Shown here: in pieces, positions 51,672 to 60,832 of the stretch
Numbering within the stretch: position 1 is the first letter of the stretch
Layout of the letters: each line of letters opens with the position of its first letter
Origin: Streptomyces sp. 6-11-2
GTDB taxonomy: Bacteria > Actinomycetota > Actinomycetes > Streptomycetales > Streptomycetaceae
Assembly (NCBI RefSeq): GCF_006540305.1
Contig: NZ_BJOR01000001.1
Span: 7,626,001-7,690,000 of the forward strand
Direction: 5' to 3'
Length of the DNA: 64,000 bases
Notes under the pieces: generated by a model
Databases searched by the model: none
What the model saw: the letters and a program-made list of their open reading frames with translations, nothing else
What the model was told of the DNA's origin: nothing
Translations under genes and position numbers: made by a program

Positions 51672-52670
51672 ATGACTCGCATCGCCATCAACGGATTCGG
51701 CCGCATCGGACGCAATGTGCTGCGCGCACTGCTCGAACGCGACAGCGCCCTCGAGATCGTCGCCGTCAACGACCTCACCGAGCCCGCCACTCTCGCCCGG
51801 CTGCTCGCCTACGACAGCACGGCCGGCCGTCTCGGGCGTCCGGTGACCGTCGACGGGGACACCCTCGTCGTCGACGGCCGTCGGATCACGGTGCTGGCCG
51901 AGCGCGAGCCCGAGCAGCTGCCGTGGGCCGAACTCGGCGTCGACGTGGTCCTGGAAGCCACCGGCCGCTTCACCTCGGCCAAGGCCGCCCGCGCCCACCT
52001 CGACGCGGGCGCGAAGAAGGTGCTCGTCAGCGCGCCGTCGGACGGCGCCGACGTTACGCTCGCGTTCGGGGTCAACACCGACGCCTACGACCCGGCCGTG
52101 CACACGATCGTCTCGAACGCCTCCTGCACCACCAACGCGCTCGCGCCGCTGGCCGCGGTCCTCGACGAACTCGCCGGTATCGAGCACGGGTTCATGACGA
52201 CGGTGCACGCCTACACGCAGGAGCAGAACCTGCAGGACGGTCCGCACCGCGACGCCCGTCGCGCCCGGGCCGCCGGCGTCAACATCGTGCCGACCACGAC
52301 CGGTGCCGCCAAGGCGATCGGCCTGGTGCTGCCGAACCTCGACGGCAAGCTGTCGGGCGACTCGATCCGCGTACCGGTGCCGGTGGGCTCGATCGTCGAA
52401 CTCAACACGACCGTCGCCCGCGACGTGACGCGCGAGGACGTGCTGGCGGCGTACCGCACCGCGGCGGAGGGACCGCTCGCCGGCATCCTCGAGTACTCGG
52501 ACGACCCGCTCGTGTCGTCCGACATCACGGGAAACCCCGCCTCTTCCATCTTCGACTCGGCCCTCACCCGCGTCGACGGCCGCCACGTCAAGGTGGTCGC
52601 CTGGTACGACAACGAGTGGGGCTTCTCGAACCGCGTGATCGACACCCTCGAGTTCCTCGCCACCCGCTGA
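51672..52670 (+). CDS. gap: Glyceraldehyde-3-phosphate dehydrogenase
   Basis: 332 residues, standard length. N-terminal RIAINGFGRIGRNVLRALL binds NAD. Catalytic C152 is in SNASCTTNALAP and the catalytic His is in TTVHAYTQEQNLQDGPH. WYDNEWGFSNRV is the C-terminal signature. It oxidises glyceraldehyde-3-phosphate, a product of the galactonate pathway seven kilobases upstream. It is likely a second, accessory GAPDH, judging by its neighbour (a GlxA-like regulator) and not a pgk-tpi operon. Confidence 0.93.
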   Translation: MTRIAINGFGRIGRNVLRALLERDSALEIVAVNDLTEPATLARLLAYDSTAGRLGRPVTVDGDTLVVDGRRITVLAEREPEQLPWAELGVDVVLEATGRFTSAKAARAHLDAGAKKVLVSAPSDGADVTLAFGVNTDAYDPAVHTIVSNASCTTNALAPLAAVLDELAGIEHGFMTTVHAYTQEQNLQDGPHRDARRARAAGVNIVPTTTGAAKAIGLVLPNLDGKLSGDSIRVPVPVGSIVELNTTVARDVTREDVLAAYRTAAEGPLAGILEYSDDPLVSSDITGNPASSIFDSALTRVDGRHVKVVAWYDNEWGFSNRVIDTLEFLATR

Positions 52671-52730
52671 CTGGACGCCAGGGTGGGCCCCGCCTCCGCT
52701 GACCGGATGCCGGGGTGGGCCCCTCCTCCG
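52667..52730. repeat. Tandem 32-bp imperfect repeat after gap
   Basis: Two copies (52667-52698 and 52699-52730) share CTGAC-GGA-GCC-GGGTGGGCCCC-CCTCCG with about four differences. The first overlaps the gap stop codon. Each copy contains GGTGGGCCCC. They may be slippage products or weak terminator elements. Confidence 0.6.
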
Positions 52731-52867
52731 TCGACCGCGCCGGTCAGCACATCATTCGGGCGCTCCAGTTGACCAGTCGGGCGGCCAGAGCGCTCAGTCA
52801 CAGAAGCGGGTCCGATCTTCGTCGCCAGCGTGCGCCGCTGTCATGAACCGGCTGGGATGACGAGGTG

Positions 52868-53545
52868 TCAGCGCTGGGAGCCCGGATCCCAGCGCAGCGC
52901 GGCCCGGCGCCGGTAGCGTCGGGCGAAGCCGTGCAGCAGGATGAACCGCGGCATCGCAGGCACCTGGCGGACGACGACCTGGTAGCGGGCGCTGTCGAGG
53001 CCGTCGAGCAGCCAGTGCCCCTCGTCGCCCAGCTCGGTGAACGACCTCTGCTTGATGTGGAATTCCTGCTCCCAGGCTCGCCACTCGCCCACCGTCAGCG
53101 CGGACGCGGCGACCGGCATCGTCTCCTGTTCCTCCCGTTGCAGATGGGGGAGGAGCGCATCCTCCAGCGCGGTCAGTGACGCCAGCAGGTCGACTCTGGT
53201 CTCATCGGATCCGCCCCCGGCATACCTCTGGGCCGCAGAGACGACAGCGGTCATGGCGTCCGAGATGCCTGCGTGGTCCTGTTCCATGGTGTCGAGCAAC
53301 TCCGCGGCATCTGGGGCCTTCTCCCGCAGCAGCGGCCACAGGCCGCGGTCCTCGCCGCTGTGGTGGTCGTGCAGGAAGCCCATCATCCACCGGAGGTGGT
53401 CGGCGAGCGCGACCCGCCGGATGCCGTCCGGATACGGCTGCTCGGTGAGTGCGGCGCGGGTACGTCCCAGGTCCCTGCGGAGTGCGTCGTGAATGATTCC
53501 CATCATGCGTGTGTCGGCCCGCTCGTCGGCCTGGCGCTTCGCCAT
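52868..53545 (-). CDS. Hemerythrin HHE-domain protein
   Basis: 225 residues. Iron-ligand histidines and acids of the HHE fold are seen in [33 protein letters not shown] and [14 protein letters not shown], within residues ~15-145. A C-terminal extension ([33 protein letters not shown]) is basic. It probably binds a di-iron centre for oxygen or NO sensing or iron handling. GGGGGGAAG lies just before the ATG. Confidence 0.88.
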   Translation of the reverse strand: MAKRQADERADTRMMGIIHDALRRDLGRTRAALTEQPYPDGIRRVALADHLRWMMGFLHDHHSGEDRGLWPLLREKAPDAAELLDTMEQDHAGISDAMTAVVSAAQRYAGGGSDETRVDLLASLTALEDALLPHLQREEQETMPVAASALTVGEWRAWEQEFHIKQRSFTELGDEGHWLLDGLDSARYQVVVRQVPAMPRFILLHGFARRYRRRAALRWDPGSQR

Positions 53546-53814
53546 CTTCCCCCCTGCGGTGTGGCCCCCCGGACTGCCGCGCGGTCATCGGCGCTCGGCA
53601 GGGAGGCGAGCGTACAGCGATTCCGCGGGCACTTCCATCGTTCTGCGTGAACAAAGAATGGCCGCGTCGTCGTCGGTCCGGGCGTCCAACTACGCAGGGG
53701 CATCAATGCGGAAATCGCGAGTGTGCTGGCGGCCCCGGAGGGCGAGGGCAACGCCACCAGCTTGCTGCCCTGGGCGCGTGCGATCTTCGCCCGGTCATGC
53801 TGGGATCAATCGCT

Positions 53815-54621
53815 ATGGATGATCATTCCCTCAATGAAGCCGACTTGATGGACAGGATGGAACGGAATCTGGCGGAACATGCTTGTCACCTGCATCGGAG
53901 CATGACTGGTGCGGCCGTCACAGAGGCTGGTGACCTCCTGGTCGCCGACAGTGGCCTGGACGACGACACTTTCAACATCGTTGCCGCGGCCCGCTTCACC
54001 GCTGTCACCGCCCCGGCACGTATCACCGAGACCGCTCGGACGCTGGCTCGCACGGGCCGCCGTTTCTCCTGGTGGGTGGGGCCTGCCTCGACACCACTGG
54101 ACCTCACCGCCCGCCTGACGGCGGCCGGCCTGTCGGCGTCCGAACGCGAGACGGCCATGTGGGCCGAGCTGGACGACACCCTGCCACTGTCCGCCGCCCA
54201 AGGACTGGACATCCAGACGGTGGCCACGCCCGAACAGCTTGTCGACTACGCCACGGTTCTCGCCGCGAACTGGGACCCGCCTGCTGACACCGTCCGCCGC
54301 TTCTTCGCCCAGGCCGCCCCGCAGGCCCTGGCCGCGTACTGCCCGGCCCGGTACCTGGTCGGCTACGTGGAGAGCCGTCCGGTCTGTTCGGCTGAGGTGT
54401 TTCATCACGCGGGGATTGCCGGTATCTACAACATCTCCACCCTGGCCGCCCACCGCCGACGTGGCTACGGCGGTGCTATCACGCTCGCGGCACTCCGCAC
54501 GGCCCGCGACCGAGATCACCGCATCGCGGTCCTGCAGGCGTCAGTCGACGGCGAGCCTGTCTACCGCCGCCTGGGGTTCCGCTCCTGTGGCCAGTTCACC
54601 GAACACACCATCAACCCCTGA
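53815..54621 (+). CDS. GNAT-family N-acetyltransferase
   Basis: 268 residues from an ATG with GGGA nine bases upstream. The C-terminal GNAT fold has the acetyl-CoA loop in [20 protein letters not shown] (RRRGYG) and the final beta strands [18 protein letters not shown]. The N-terminal ~130 residues form a second, degenerate acetyltransferase-like half ([34 protein letters not shown]). Substrate unknown. Confidence 0.88.
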   Translation: MDDHSLNEADLMDRMERNLAEHACHLHRSMTGAAVTEAGDLLVADSGLDDDTFNIVAAARFTAVTAPARITETARTLARTGRRFSWWVGPASTPLDLTARLTAAGLSASERETAMWAELDDTLPLSAAQGLDIQTVATPEQLVDYATVLAANWDPPADTVRRFFAQAAPQALAAYCPARYLVGYVESRPVCSAEVFHHAGIAGIYNISTLAAHRRRGYGGAITLAALRTARDRDHRIAVLQASVDGEPVYRRLGFRSCGQFTEHTINP

Positions 54622-54671
54622 ACCACCTGAACTCCACTGGCCCCCCGCCCCGCCTTTCCTGACGGTGCTGG

Positions 54672-55368
54672 TCACAGCAACTCGTTGATGGCCGCTACGA
54701 GGACAGTGGCCTCCTAGCGGACCGCGAGCTTGTCGCAGGTAGGCGCGGTTCTCTCGGGACACATATGCTGTGTCGGCGCGGACCCGGTCCGGCCGGGTCC
54801 GCGGACGCCCCGAACCCAGGCGGGCGACATGGACCTTCTCCAAAACGGGCTCGAACTGACGGGAGTCGCCGTGCTGTCCGGTGGTGATCACGATGGACAT
54901 GGGTCTTTGCCCCTGCTCGACGGCCAAGTGCAGCTTGGTCGTCAGGCCGCCGCGCGAGCGGCCGAGGCCGTGGTCGTCGGGCTCAATGGTGATACCGCCG
55001 GGAGACTCCTTCTGAAGGCCCCTTTTTCCTCGCTCCGGCGGCGTGCTGATGGGCCCGGCACACGGTGGCATCGCTGTTGAGGTCCCAGGTGATGAGCTCC
55101 TTGGCGTCGGCCTGTGGGCCTGCAACTCGGCGAAGATCCGCTGCCAGGTGCCGTCCCGCAGCCAGCGGCGGAACAGGTCGTACACCCGGGCCCAGGGCCC
55201 GTACCGCTCCGGCACATCCCGCCACGGGACGCCGGTGCGGGTACGAAACCGTATGCCATCGATCAGCTGTCGCCTGGTCCATATCGGCGGACGACCCGGC
55301 TTCCTGCCCTTGGGTAACACCGACTCCAAGCGGGCCCACTGCGTACCCGTCAGATCTCCACGCGCCAC
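54672..55368 (-). mobile_element. Degraded IS5-family insertion sequence (transposase pseudogene)
   Basis: The GTG at 55368 opens a typical N-terminus (LTGTQWARLESVLPKGRKPG, RRQLIDGIRFRTRTGVPWRD, YGPWARVYDLFRRWLRDGTW). The DDE region then appears in another frame (ADAKELITWDLNSDATVCRA, HQHAAGARKKG) and returns to the first frame at GLGRSRGGLTTKLHLAVEQG. After YVSRENRAYLRQ about 60 residues are missing. The end DKLAVR-stop-EATVLVAAINELL is in a third frame with a TAG. So there are two frameshifts, one deletion and one stop: a dead element. No matching terminal repeats were found. Confidence 0.85.
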
Positions 55369-55483
55369 AGAACCAGATCATCTCACCTCAAGATCCACTC
55401 CGATACACGCTCTAATACTCCAGTGTGACCTCGTGGTGGGCATTGAGCCGCTCTTCAGAGGTGGAGCGTGAGGTCAGATAACC

Positions 55484-55540
55484 GCCAGTCAGTACATCAC
55501 CGGAGCCACGATCGCCGTCGACGGAGGATTCACCGCCTGA
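55484..55540 (+). pseudogene. 3' end of an SDR-family gene
   Basis: ASQYITGATIAVDGGFTA followed by TGA is the standard C-terminus of a short-chain dehydrogenase. A stop lies just upstream in frame, so only the last 18 codons survive, next to the dead IS. Confidence 0.7.
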
Positions 55541-55722
55541 ACGTCGAGCGAGCACTGCTGACCCGGCTGTGATCGAGCGCGGCCACCGCGTGACCATCAG
55601 GGCCCACACCTCGCCCAAGGCAACCAGCCACCCGGACCCTTGATCCCGGCGGACTCGACGCTCATCTTCGTCGTGGACCTTCCCGGTGCCTGACGGAGTA
55701 TCACCCGTGCCCTGCTCCGCCC

Positions 55723-56055
55723 ATGGGAGTGAGGCCGGCAGTGCCGTGTCCGCCCGAATCGGTGACCGGGTGCGACGCCGTTTCCTGGCTCGCCGCGAGA
55801 GGGGCTGAAAGGGCGGCGTACGGCCGCGCCTGCTTGGTCGAGGAGCTCAACGGCATCATCGAAGTCGGCCCCGCACACGCACTCGTGCTCGGCGACGACC
55901 CCGCAGCCACCACGTTCCTCCCCGAGCGCAGCCTCCTTGCCCGTCGGATCGCAGGCGACCACGACGTCGATTACTGCGGAGCCGTGGCTGAGTTGCTTCC
56001 ACTGGTCGTCTGGGACTCTCGCGTCGAGTGGACCATCCAGGGGGCAACCGTCTGA
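55723..56055 (+). CDS. Imm21-like immunity protein (orphan)
   Basis: 110 residues. GRACLVEELNGIIEVGPAHA then LVLGDDPAATTFLPERSLLA resembles the Imm21 family of polymorphic-toxin immunity proteins, in which this core is followed by a W-rich C-terminal strand (here WDSRVEWTIQGATV). No toxin gene is adjacent. The N-terminal ~20 residues look irregular, so the gene may be partly decayed. Confidence 0.5.
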   Translation: MGVRPAVPCPPESVTGCDAVSWLAARGAERAAYGRACLVEELNGIIEVGPAHALVLGDDPAATTFLPERSLLARRIAGDHDVDYCGAVAELLPLVVWDSRVEWTIQGATV

Positions 56056-56176
56056 CCGAGAGCAACGTGCCCATGAAGGGCCTCCGGCCTCCCGCGTACG
56101 GCGGACGGCTGGAGGTCTCGGGAACTGATCGCTGCCCGTCGGCGTCATGACGATCATGGCGCAAGGTGGGAGCACG

Positions 56177-56341
56177 ATGGGTGAGGATCCGACGTGGGCC
56201 GAGGTGCTGCTCACCCTTTTGCTCATGGCGGCTATTCCCACCGTGGTCGGAGGGGCGGTGATCGTGTCCCTTGTCGGGCTGACGATGTGGGTGACAGCAC
56301 CGCTGCGGCGGCGCAGGCGCGGCAGTGCTGACGACGGGTAG
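56177..56341 (+). CDS. Small single-helix membrane protein
   Basis: 54 residues with GGGAG just before the ATG. One hydrophobic helix (VLLTLLLMAAIPTVVGGAVI then VSLVGLTMWV) with a basic C-terminus (RRRRRG) predicts an N-out or anchor topology. No family recognised. It converges with the desaturase gene. Confidence 0.5.
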   Translation: MGEDPTWAEVLLTLLLMAAIPTVVGGAVIVSLVGLTMWVTAPLRRRRRGSADDG

Positions 56342-56404
56342 GCGGGTTCAGTCCTGGTCGACACACGGGTGTCCGTGTCCGCGGCGCCGCGTGTCGTCCT
56401 GCCG

Positions 56405-57481
56405 TTATGACGCTTTGCGTTGACGTCTGATGGGCTCGCCCACTCGGTGCAGGTGGGTGAGTGCCTCGCGGTAGGACTGGATCAGGCCGGTTTCGTGGTA
56501 CGGCACGTCGTTTTCCGCGCAGTACGCGCGTACGACGACCTGGGCCCGCCGTAGATGAGGCGTGGGCATGCTCGGGAACAGGTGATGCTCGATCTGGTAG
56601 TTGAGCCCGCCGAGCATCACGTCGGTGAGCCGGCCGCCCCGCACGTTGCGGGAGGTGAGTACCTGGCGGCGCAGGAAGTCGGGGCGGTCGTCGCCGGTGA
56701 AGGTGGGCATGCCCTTGTGGTTCGGGGCGAACGTGCAGCCGAGATACACACCGAACAGGCACTGGTGCACGACGAGGAACGCCACGGCCTTGCCGGGGGA
56801 GAGCACCAGGAACAGCGCGGACAAGTAGGCCGCCATGTGCAGGAAAAGCAGTGTGCCCTCCAGCAGGCGGCCCTTCATCGACGGCGAGCGCAGCGCCCGC
56901 ACGCTCGCCACATGCAGGTTGAAGCCCTCCAGCGTCAGCAGGGGGAAGAACAAGAACGCCTGGTGGCCGCCGATGAACCGGGCCAGACCATTGCTGTTGC
57001 GGGCCTGCTCGGTGGACCACACCAGGATGTCCGGGGCGACATCGGGGTCGAGTTCCTCGTGGTTGGGGTTGGCGTGGTGGCGGGTGTGCTTGTTCATCCA
57101 CCAGCCGTAACTCATGCCGATGCCGAGGTTGCCGAAGAGCCGGCCCCAGATCGCGCTCGCGCGGCGCTTCCGGAACACCTGCCGGTGCGCCAAGTCATGT
57201 GCCACCAAGGCGACCTGACCAAACATCAGCGCCATGAAGGCGGCGACCGCCAACTGCCACCACGTGTCGCCCAGCGCGTCGAAGGCCGCCCAGCCCGCCG
57301 CCAGCAGCCCGATCACGAGACCGAGCCGCACCGTGTAGTAACCGGGGCGCCGCCGCAGGAGACCCGCCTGGGTGATGCGCTGCGACAGCCGGGCGAAGTC
57401 GCTGCCGGCGTCGGGGCGGAGTCTTGGGGGCCGCTCGGCGGCCGGGGTGGTCGTGACCGTGGCGTCGGAGGAAATCGTCAT
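56405..57481 (-). CDS. Membrane fatty-acid desaturase (front-end/acyl-CoA type)
   Basis: 358 residues with the three histidine boxes of di-iron desaturases: HDLAH (95-99), HTRHH (132-136) and QIEHH (296-300). The Q in the third box marks the front-end (delta-6-like) group. Four or more hydrophobic segments, e.g. about 52-72, 76-94, 175-195 and 210-245. It introduces a double bond into membrane lipid acyl chains using O2 and an external electron donor not encoded here. No strong ribosome site at the ATG. Confidence 0.9.
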   Translation of the reverse strand: MTISSDATVTTTPAAERPPRLRPDAGSDFARLSQRITQAGLLRRRPGYYTVRLGLVIGLLAAGWAAFDALGDTWWQLAVAAFMALMFGQVALVAHDLAHRQVFRKRRASAIWGRLFGNLGIGMSYGWWMNKHTRHHANPNHEELDPDVAPDILVWSTEQARNSNGLARFIGGHQAFLFFPLLTLEGFNLHVASVRALRSPSMKGRLLEGTLLFLHMAAYLSALFLVLSPGKAVAFLVVHQCLFGVYLGCTFAPNHKGMPTFTGDDRPDFLRRQVLTSRNVRGGRLTDVMLGGLNYQIEHHLFPSMPTPHLRRAQVVVRAYCAENDVPYHETGLIQSYREALTHLHRVGEPIRRQRKAS

Positions 57482-57987
57482 GCAGGCGAGTCTGGCTACG
57501 GCCGTCCCACCGCCACCAGCCTGTCAGCCGTAGGGCTCGTGGGGGGCCGAGCCCCCTCCATCTCAGGGGGTTGTCCCCACCCCTACGCCCCCTGAGCTGG
57601 GCATTCGCCGGTTCGTCCGGAGCCGCGTGCCGGACCGACTCGCCTAGCCACAACTGCTCCACAGGAGGCAGCAACGACTCGTCGGCCAGCCGGCCGAGGA
57701 ATGGGCGCTGTGAGGCGCAGGCCACGCGACGAGGGCCGGCTCCGTGGGCGCTTGAGTACTCCGTAGGTGCGGCCCCGGGCCGGCAGGCTGCTCTCGGGAA
57801 ACGCGGCGAGGACCGTGGCCGACGGCCTGGTCCGGCACGACGGGCGATCCTTTGGAGGCATCGACATCGGGTCAACCCCTGCGACTGCAAGACGCAGCAG
57901 CAGCAGCTCGCAAGGACTGTCCTCCTGTCAACGTGCAGATTTTTAATAGGGAGATGAGCAACAGGGTCTCCCTGTTATGGTGCGCCT
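57482..57987. other. Gene-free stretch
   Basis: No convincing gene on either strand. It should carry the desaturase promoter at its left end and the VOC promoter/operator at its right end. Confidence 0.4.
57948..57981 (+). promoter_or_regulatory. Leaderless promoter and overlapping inverted repeats of the VOC gene
   Basis: AACAGGG-TCT-CCCTGTT (57960-57976) is a perfect inverted repeat that runs into a -10 box TATGGT (57976-57981). The GTG start follows six bases later, so the mRNA is probably leaderless. AGGGAGA (57948-57954) and TCTCCCT (57967-57973) form a second, overlapping repeat. Confidence 0.55.
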
Positions 57988-58416
57988 GTGTCATCGATCA
58001 AGCAGTTCCAAGTCACCTTCGACTGCGCGGAACCTGAGCGTCTCGCTCGCTTTTGGTGCGAGGTGTTGGGGTACGTCGTACCGCCGCCACCGGCGGGGTT
58101 CGCCACGTGGGACGATTTCAACCGCTCCCAGGCTCCCGAGGATCAGGGTTCATGGTTCGCCTGCAGTGATCCCTCAGGTGTCGGCCCGCGACTGTACTTT
58201 CAGCGGGTCCCCGAAGGCAAGGTCGCCAAGAATCGGCTGCATCTCGACGTGAGAGTCGGCACCGGACTCGTGGGGGAAGAGCGCCTGGCCGCGCTCGAGG
58301 CCGAATGCACACGACTGGTCCCGCTCGGCGCGGTACGCATGCGACTCCTGTATGACGGCAACGATTCGTGCATCGTGATGCAGGACATCGAGGGCAACGA
58401 GTTCTGCCTCGACTGA
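57988..58416 (+). CDS. VOC-superfamily (glyoxalase-like) protein
   Basis: 142 residues, GTG start. Two beta-alpha-beta-beta-beta halves: VTFDCAEPERLARFWCEVLG (N-terminal) and FQRVPEGKVAKNRLHLDV plus VMQDIEGNEFCLD with the metal-ligand Glu. Actinobacterial members of this group are mostly uncharacterised; some are resistance or dioxygenase-related. The upstream inverted repeat suggests tight regulation. Confidence 0.88.
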   Translation: MSSIKQFQVTFDCAEPERLARFWCEVLGYVVPPPPAGFATWDDFNRSQAPEDQGSWFACSDPSGVGPRLYFQRVPEGKVAKNRLHLDVRVGTGLVGEERLAALEAECTRLVPLGAVRMRLLYDGNDSCIVMQDIEGNEFCLD

Positions 58417-58524
58417 GCATCCTCCGAGCCGGCGAGGTGGGAAGCCGCCTCCTTTGGGCCTCTCTGGTCTCGTAGGGGGCGGGAATCGTCCCGTAAGGGC
58501 GGGGTTGTGCAGCCGGGTGATGCC

Positions 58525-58670
58525 GAGCACCGCGGCCGCTACCTGGAAGCCCTCGCCACGGCTGACGTCCTGCTGGTCGACAAGACCGGCGCCCTTACTC
58601 TGGGCCGCCCGCAGATTACCGACACCGTGCCCCTGGACGGCCGCACCGGGGAGGCGCTACTGCACAGATG
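58525..58670 (+). pseudogene. Fragment of a heavy-metal P-type ATPase
   Basis: GRYLEALATADVLLVDKTGA then LTLGRPQITDTVPLDG is the phosphorylation-site region of P1B ATPases, with DKTGALT in place of DKTGTLT. Only about 45 codons remain. The frame runs on open into the next acetyltransferase, but this is likely accidental. Confidence 0.75.
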
Positions 58671-58743
58671 CACGCTGCGGTCCGGCGTGAGCATCGTGGC
58701 GGCATGTCGATACGGGGGCGGACACCTGTGCGAAGATCACAGC

Positions 58744-59268
58744 GTGGACGATCTACGCTTCCGTCTTGCTCACGACGCTGATCTTGCCGCTGTAGTGCGT
58801 CTGCGCGACGACGCCGCCCGCTGGATGCTGGCCCAGGGCGTCACTGGTCAGTGGCGGCCTGGTGAGCTGGGCGGGGATCACTTCCGCCGGGTCATGCAAA
58901 GTGGGGAGCTATGGCTCGCGGAGGCTGCCGATCGTGTGGTGGGAGCCTGGGAGCTGTGGTGGGAGGACGAGGACGCCTGGGGGCCGCAGCCGCCGACGGC
59001 CAGCTATGTGCACCGGCTGATGGTTGACCACGGCACTGTCCCGCGCGGGACGGGGCGGGAGCTTCTGCGGGTCGCGGAGCGCCGCGTGGCCGAGGCGGGC
59101 AGGCCGTTGGTACGTCTGGACTGCCTGGCCGGCAATGCACGCCTGCATGCGTACTACCTCAACGCCGGCTATCACGTTGTCGGACGCAAGGAGGGCAAGC
59201 CGCAGCCAGGCGGTACGCCAAAGTCGTTCACCCTTCTCGAAAAGTCAGTACGGGACGGAGGGGAATAG
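58744..59268 (+). CDS. GNAT-family N-acetyltransferase
   Basis: 174 residues from a GTG at 58744, which begins the domain (VDDLRFRLAHDADLAAVVRL). Acetyl-CoA motif at VHRLMVDHGTVPRGTGRELL and the C-terminal YLNAGYHVVGRKEGK are typical. The same frame is open to an upstream P-type ATPase fragment, so a longer fused reading from 58507 is possible but implausible. Substrate unknown. Confidence 0.82.
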   Translation: MDDLRFRLAHDADLAAVVRLRDDAARWMLAQGVTGQWRPGELGGDHFRRVMQSGELWLAEAADRVVGAWELWWEDEDAWGPQPPTASYVHRLMVDHGTVPRGTGRELLRVAERRVAEAGRPLVRLDCLAGNARLHAYYLNAGYHVVGRKEGKPQPGGTPKSFTLLEKSVRDGGE

Positions 59269-59629
59269 GAAACGCCTGCTCCGTCGTGGTTGTACCGGAG
59301 CGGCAGGACACCGTGGGTTGCCGCGGTGCATGGTCGGCGTCGTCCGGCAGCCCTCTGGGCGATCCCACGACCGTCACCCGGTCGCGGGACACGAGGCTGC
59401 CGTCGTTTGTCATCGACATCTGGGCCTCGGGTGGTCACCAACTGCCCCCGAATCAGTCGACAAGCGCTCCTCCTGGAAGGTTCTGGCACACATTCCGTGA
59501 CGCGGGGCACTGTGAGTGCCCTGATGCCCTCCGGCGGCAGGGGTTCGGGCTGCACCTCCCGCAGGGCGTCCACGTGCCGCCGGCACGCGTGCAATCATCC
59601 TGTTCGCCGATACGGCAAGGGAGGGGTGG
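59269..59629. other. Gene-free stretch
   Basis: No convincing gene or repeat was seen. Confidence 0.4.
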
Positions 59630-60447
59630 ATGGCTGGCGTGTGGGTGACGGTCTGTCTGCCGGCCGAGGCCGCGGGTGATATCGAAGGGGCGCTTGCAGA
59701 GGCCCTCGCGCCTTTCTGCCTAGACACGGCTGACAACCCCGCCGACCGTGGCATGTGGGACGAACGCCGCATCCGCGGCGGCAGCAACGGCAGGGGTTTT
59801 GCGATCGCCCCGGATACATGGACGATCCGAGGCTCATCCACGACGACCCTGGATACGACGGCGCGCCTCGCCCCAGTGCCCCGGGCGTCTGCGCCGGAGG
59901 ACCGCGTGCCCTGCTCGATTTCTCGCAGCCGCACCTTGCTTCCGAGCGTGCGGTCGCCGCGTCCTGGGACCTGTGGCACAGCCTGTCTGCCGTACACCCT
60001 TCGGCCATTCCCCTTGCGGTCTTCGTGGACCGTTGGCGGAACGATCCGGACGCATTCCCCGGTGACCGGCGGGGAGACGAAATGTTCTCCGCTTACCGGG
60101 CCCAGCCGCTGATCGGGGCATACCTCGATCACCCATTCAGCCTCGGCATGGGGTATCTGGGCTTCCTAGGCCCTGACGACGATCCCCTGGAGCACCCCGT
60201 CATCAGCTATGACGGAACCCGTGCCGCGTACATCCGTGACCTCACTTCGCCAAACCCGCCGGATACGGACGTACTCACCCTGGACGGCTGGTGGTTGGAG
60301 GGCTGCTTCAACGCCGTCCACGCCTTCTGCGAGCCTGACCTTTGCCCTCACGACCCTCCGGCGCCCACCGTGTGGCCGGGCAGCGAGGCGTACCTCGCGG
60401 ACCTTCCCGGCAACACAATCCTCGTCCGGCTCCACTGCCACGCCTGA
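59630..60447 (+). pseudogene. Conserved Streptomyces protein broken by a frameshift
   Basis: The first ~60 codons read WVTVCLPAEAAGDIEGALAE ... GGSNGRGFAIAP. The +1 frame then continues with YMDDPRLIHDDPGYDG, SAPGVCAGGPRALLDFSQPH, HPFSLGMGYLGFLGPDDD, LTLDGWWLEG and ends LPGNTILVRLHCHA. One missing base in CCCCGGA near 59812 would restore one ~270-residue protein. Function unknown; the cysteines (CEPDLCPHD) could bind metal. Confidence 0.75.
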
Positions 60448-60742
60448 CGTCACTCATTGTGTGCGCTCCACGGAAAGTGAGGCAGAACCTCCTGGAAACC
60501 AGCGAAGCCAACGCTTCCTTGGTACAGGCCCTCGCCTACCTCCGGCACCGCCACGGCGGCCTCATCCCCGACCATGTGCGCCAGCCGAGTGCGGTTCCCG
60601 CACCACGTTCTGATGGGGCCAACAATCCAGCCGTCCGACGGGGCGACTGCTCCCACGCGGTGCGGGCCCGACCGGCGACTGCCCGGTCGGGCCCGCACCG
60701 CTGTGGGGCTCTGTCAGGCGGGGACCGCGGCGTGCTCCGGCT
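60448..60742. other. Gene-free stretch with no clear signal
   Basis: No convincing gene. It begins after the broken gene and runs into the truncated trxB. Confidence 0.35.
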
Positions 60743-60832
60743 CGCCCTGTAGAGGGCGGCGGTGTACCCGGCGGGGCCGGAGCCGATGACGATGACCTCG
60801 CGCACGTCGTCGGGGTGCGTCACGGCTGTCAC
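60743..60832 (-). pseudogene. trxB: 5' fragment of thioredoxin reductase
   Basis: From a GTG that overlaps the arsC stop (GTGA) it reads VREVIVIGSGPAGYTAALYR, the FAD-binding start of thioredoxin reductase, and then turns into unrelated arginine-rich sequence. Only ~30 codons remain. Intact ars clusters of Streptomyces often have trxB here. Confidence 0.8.
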
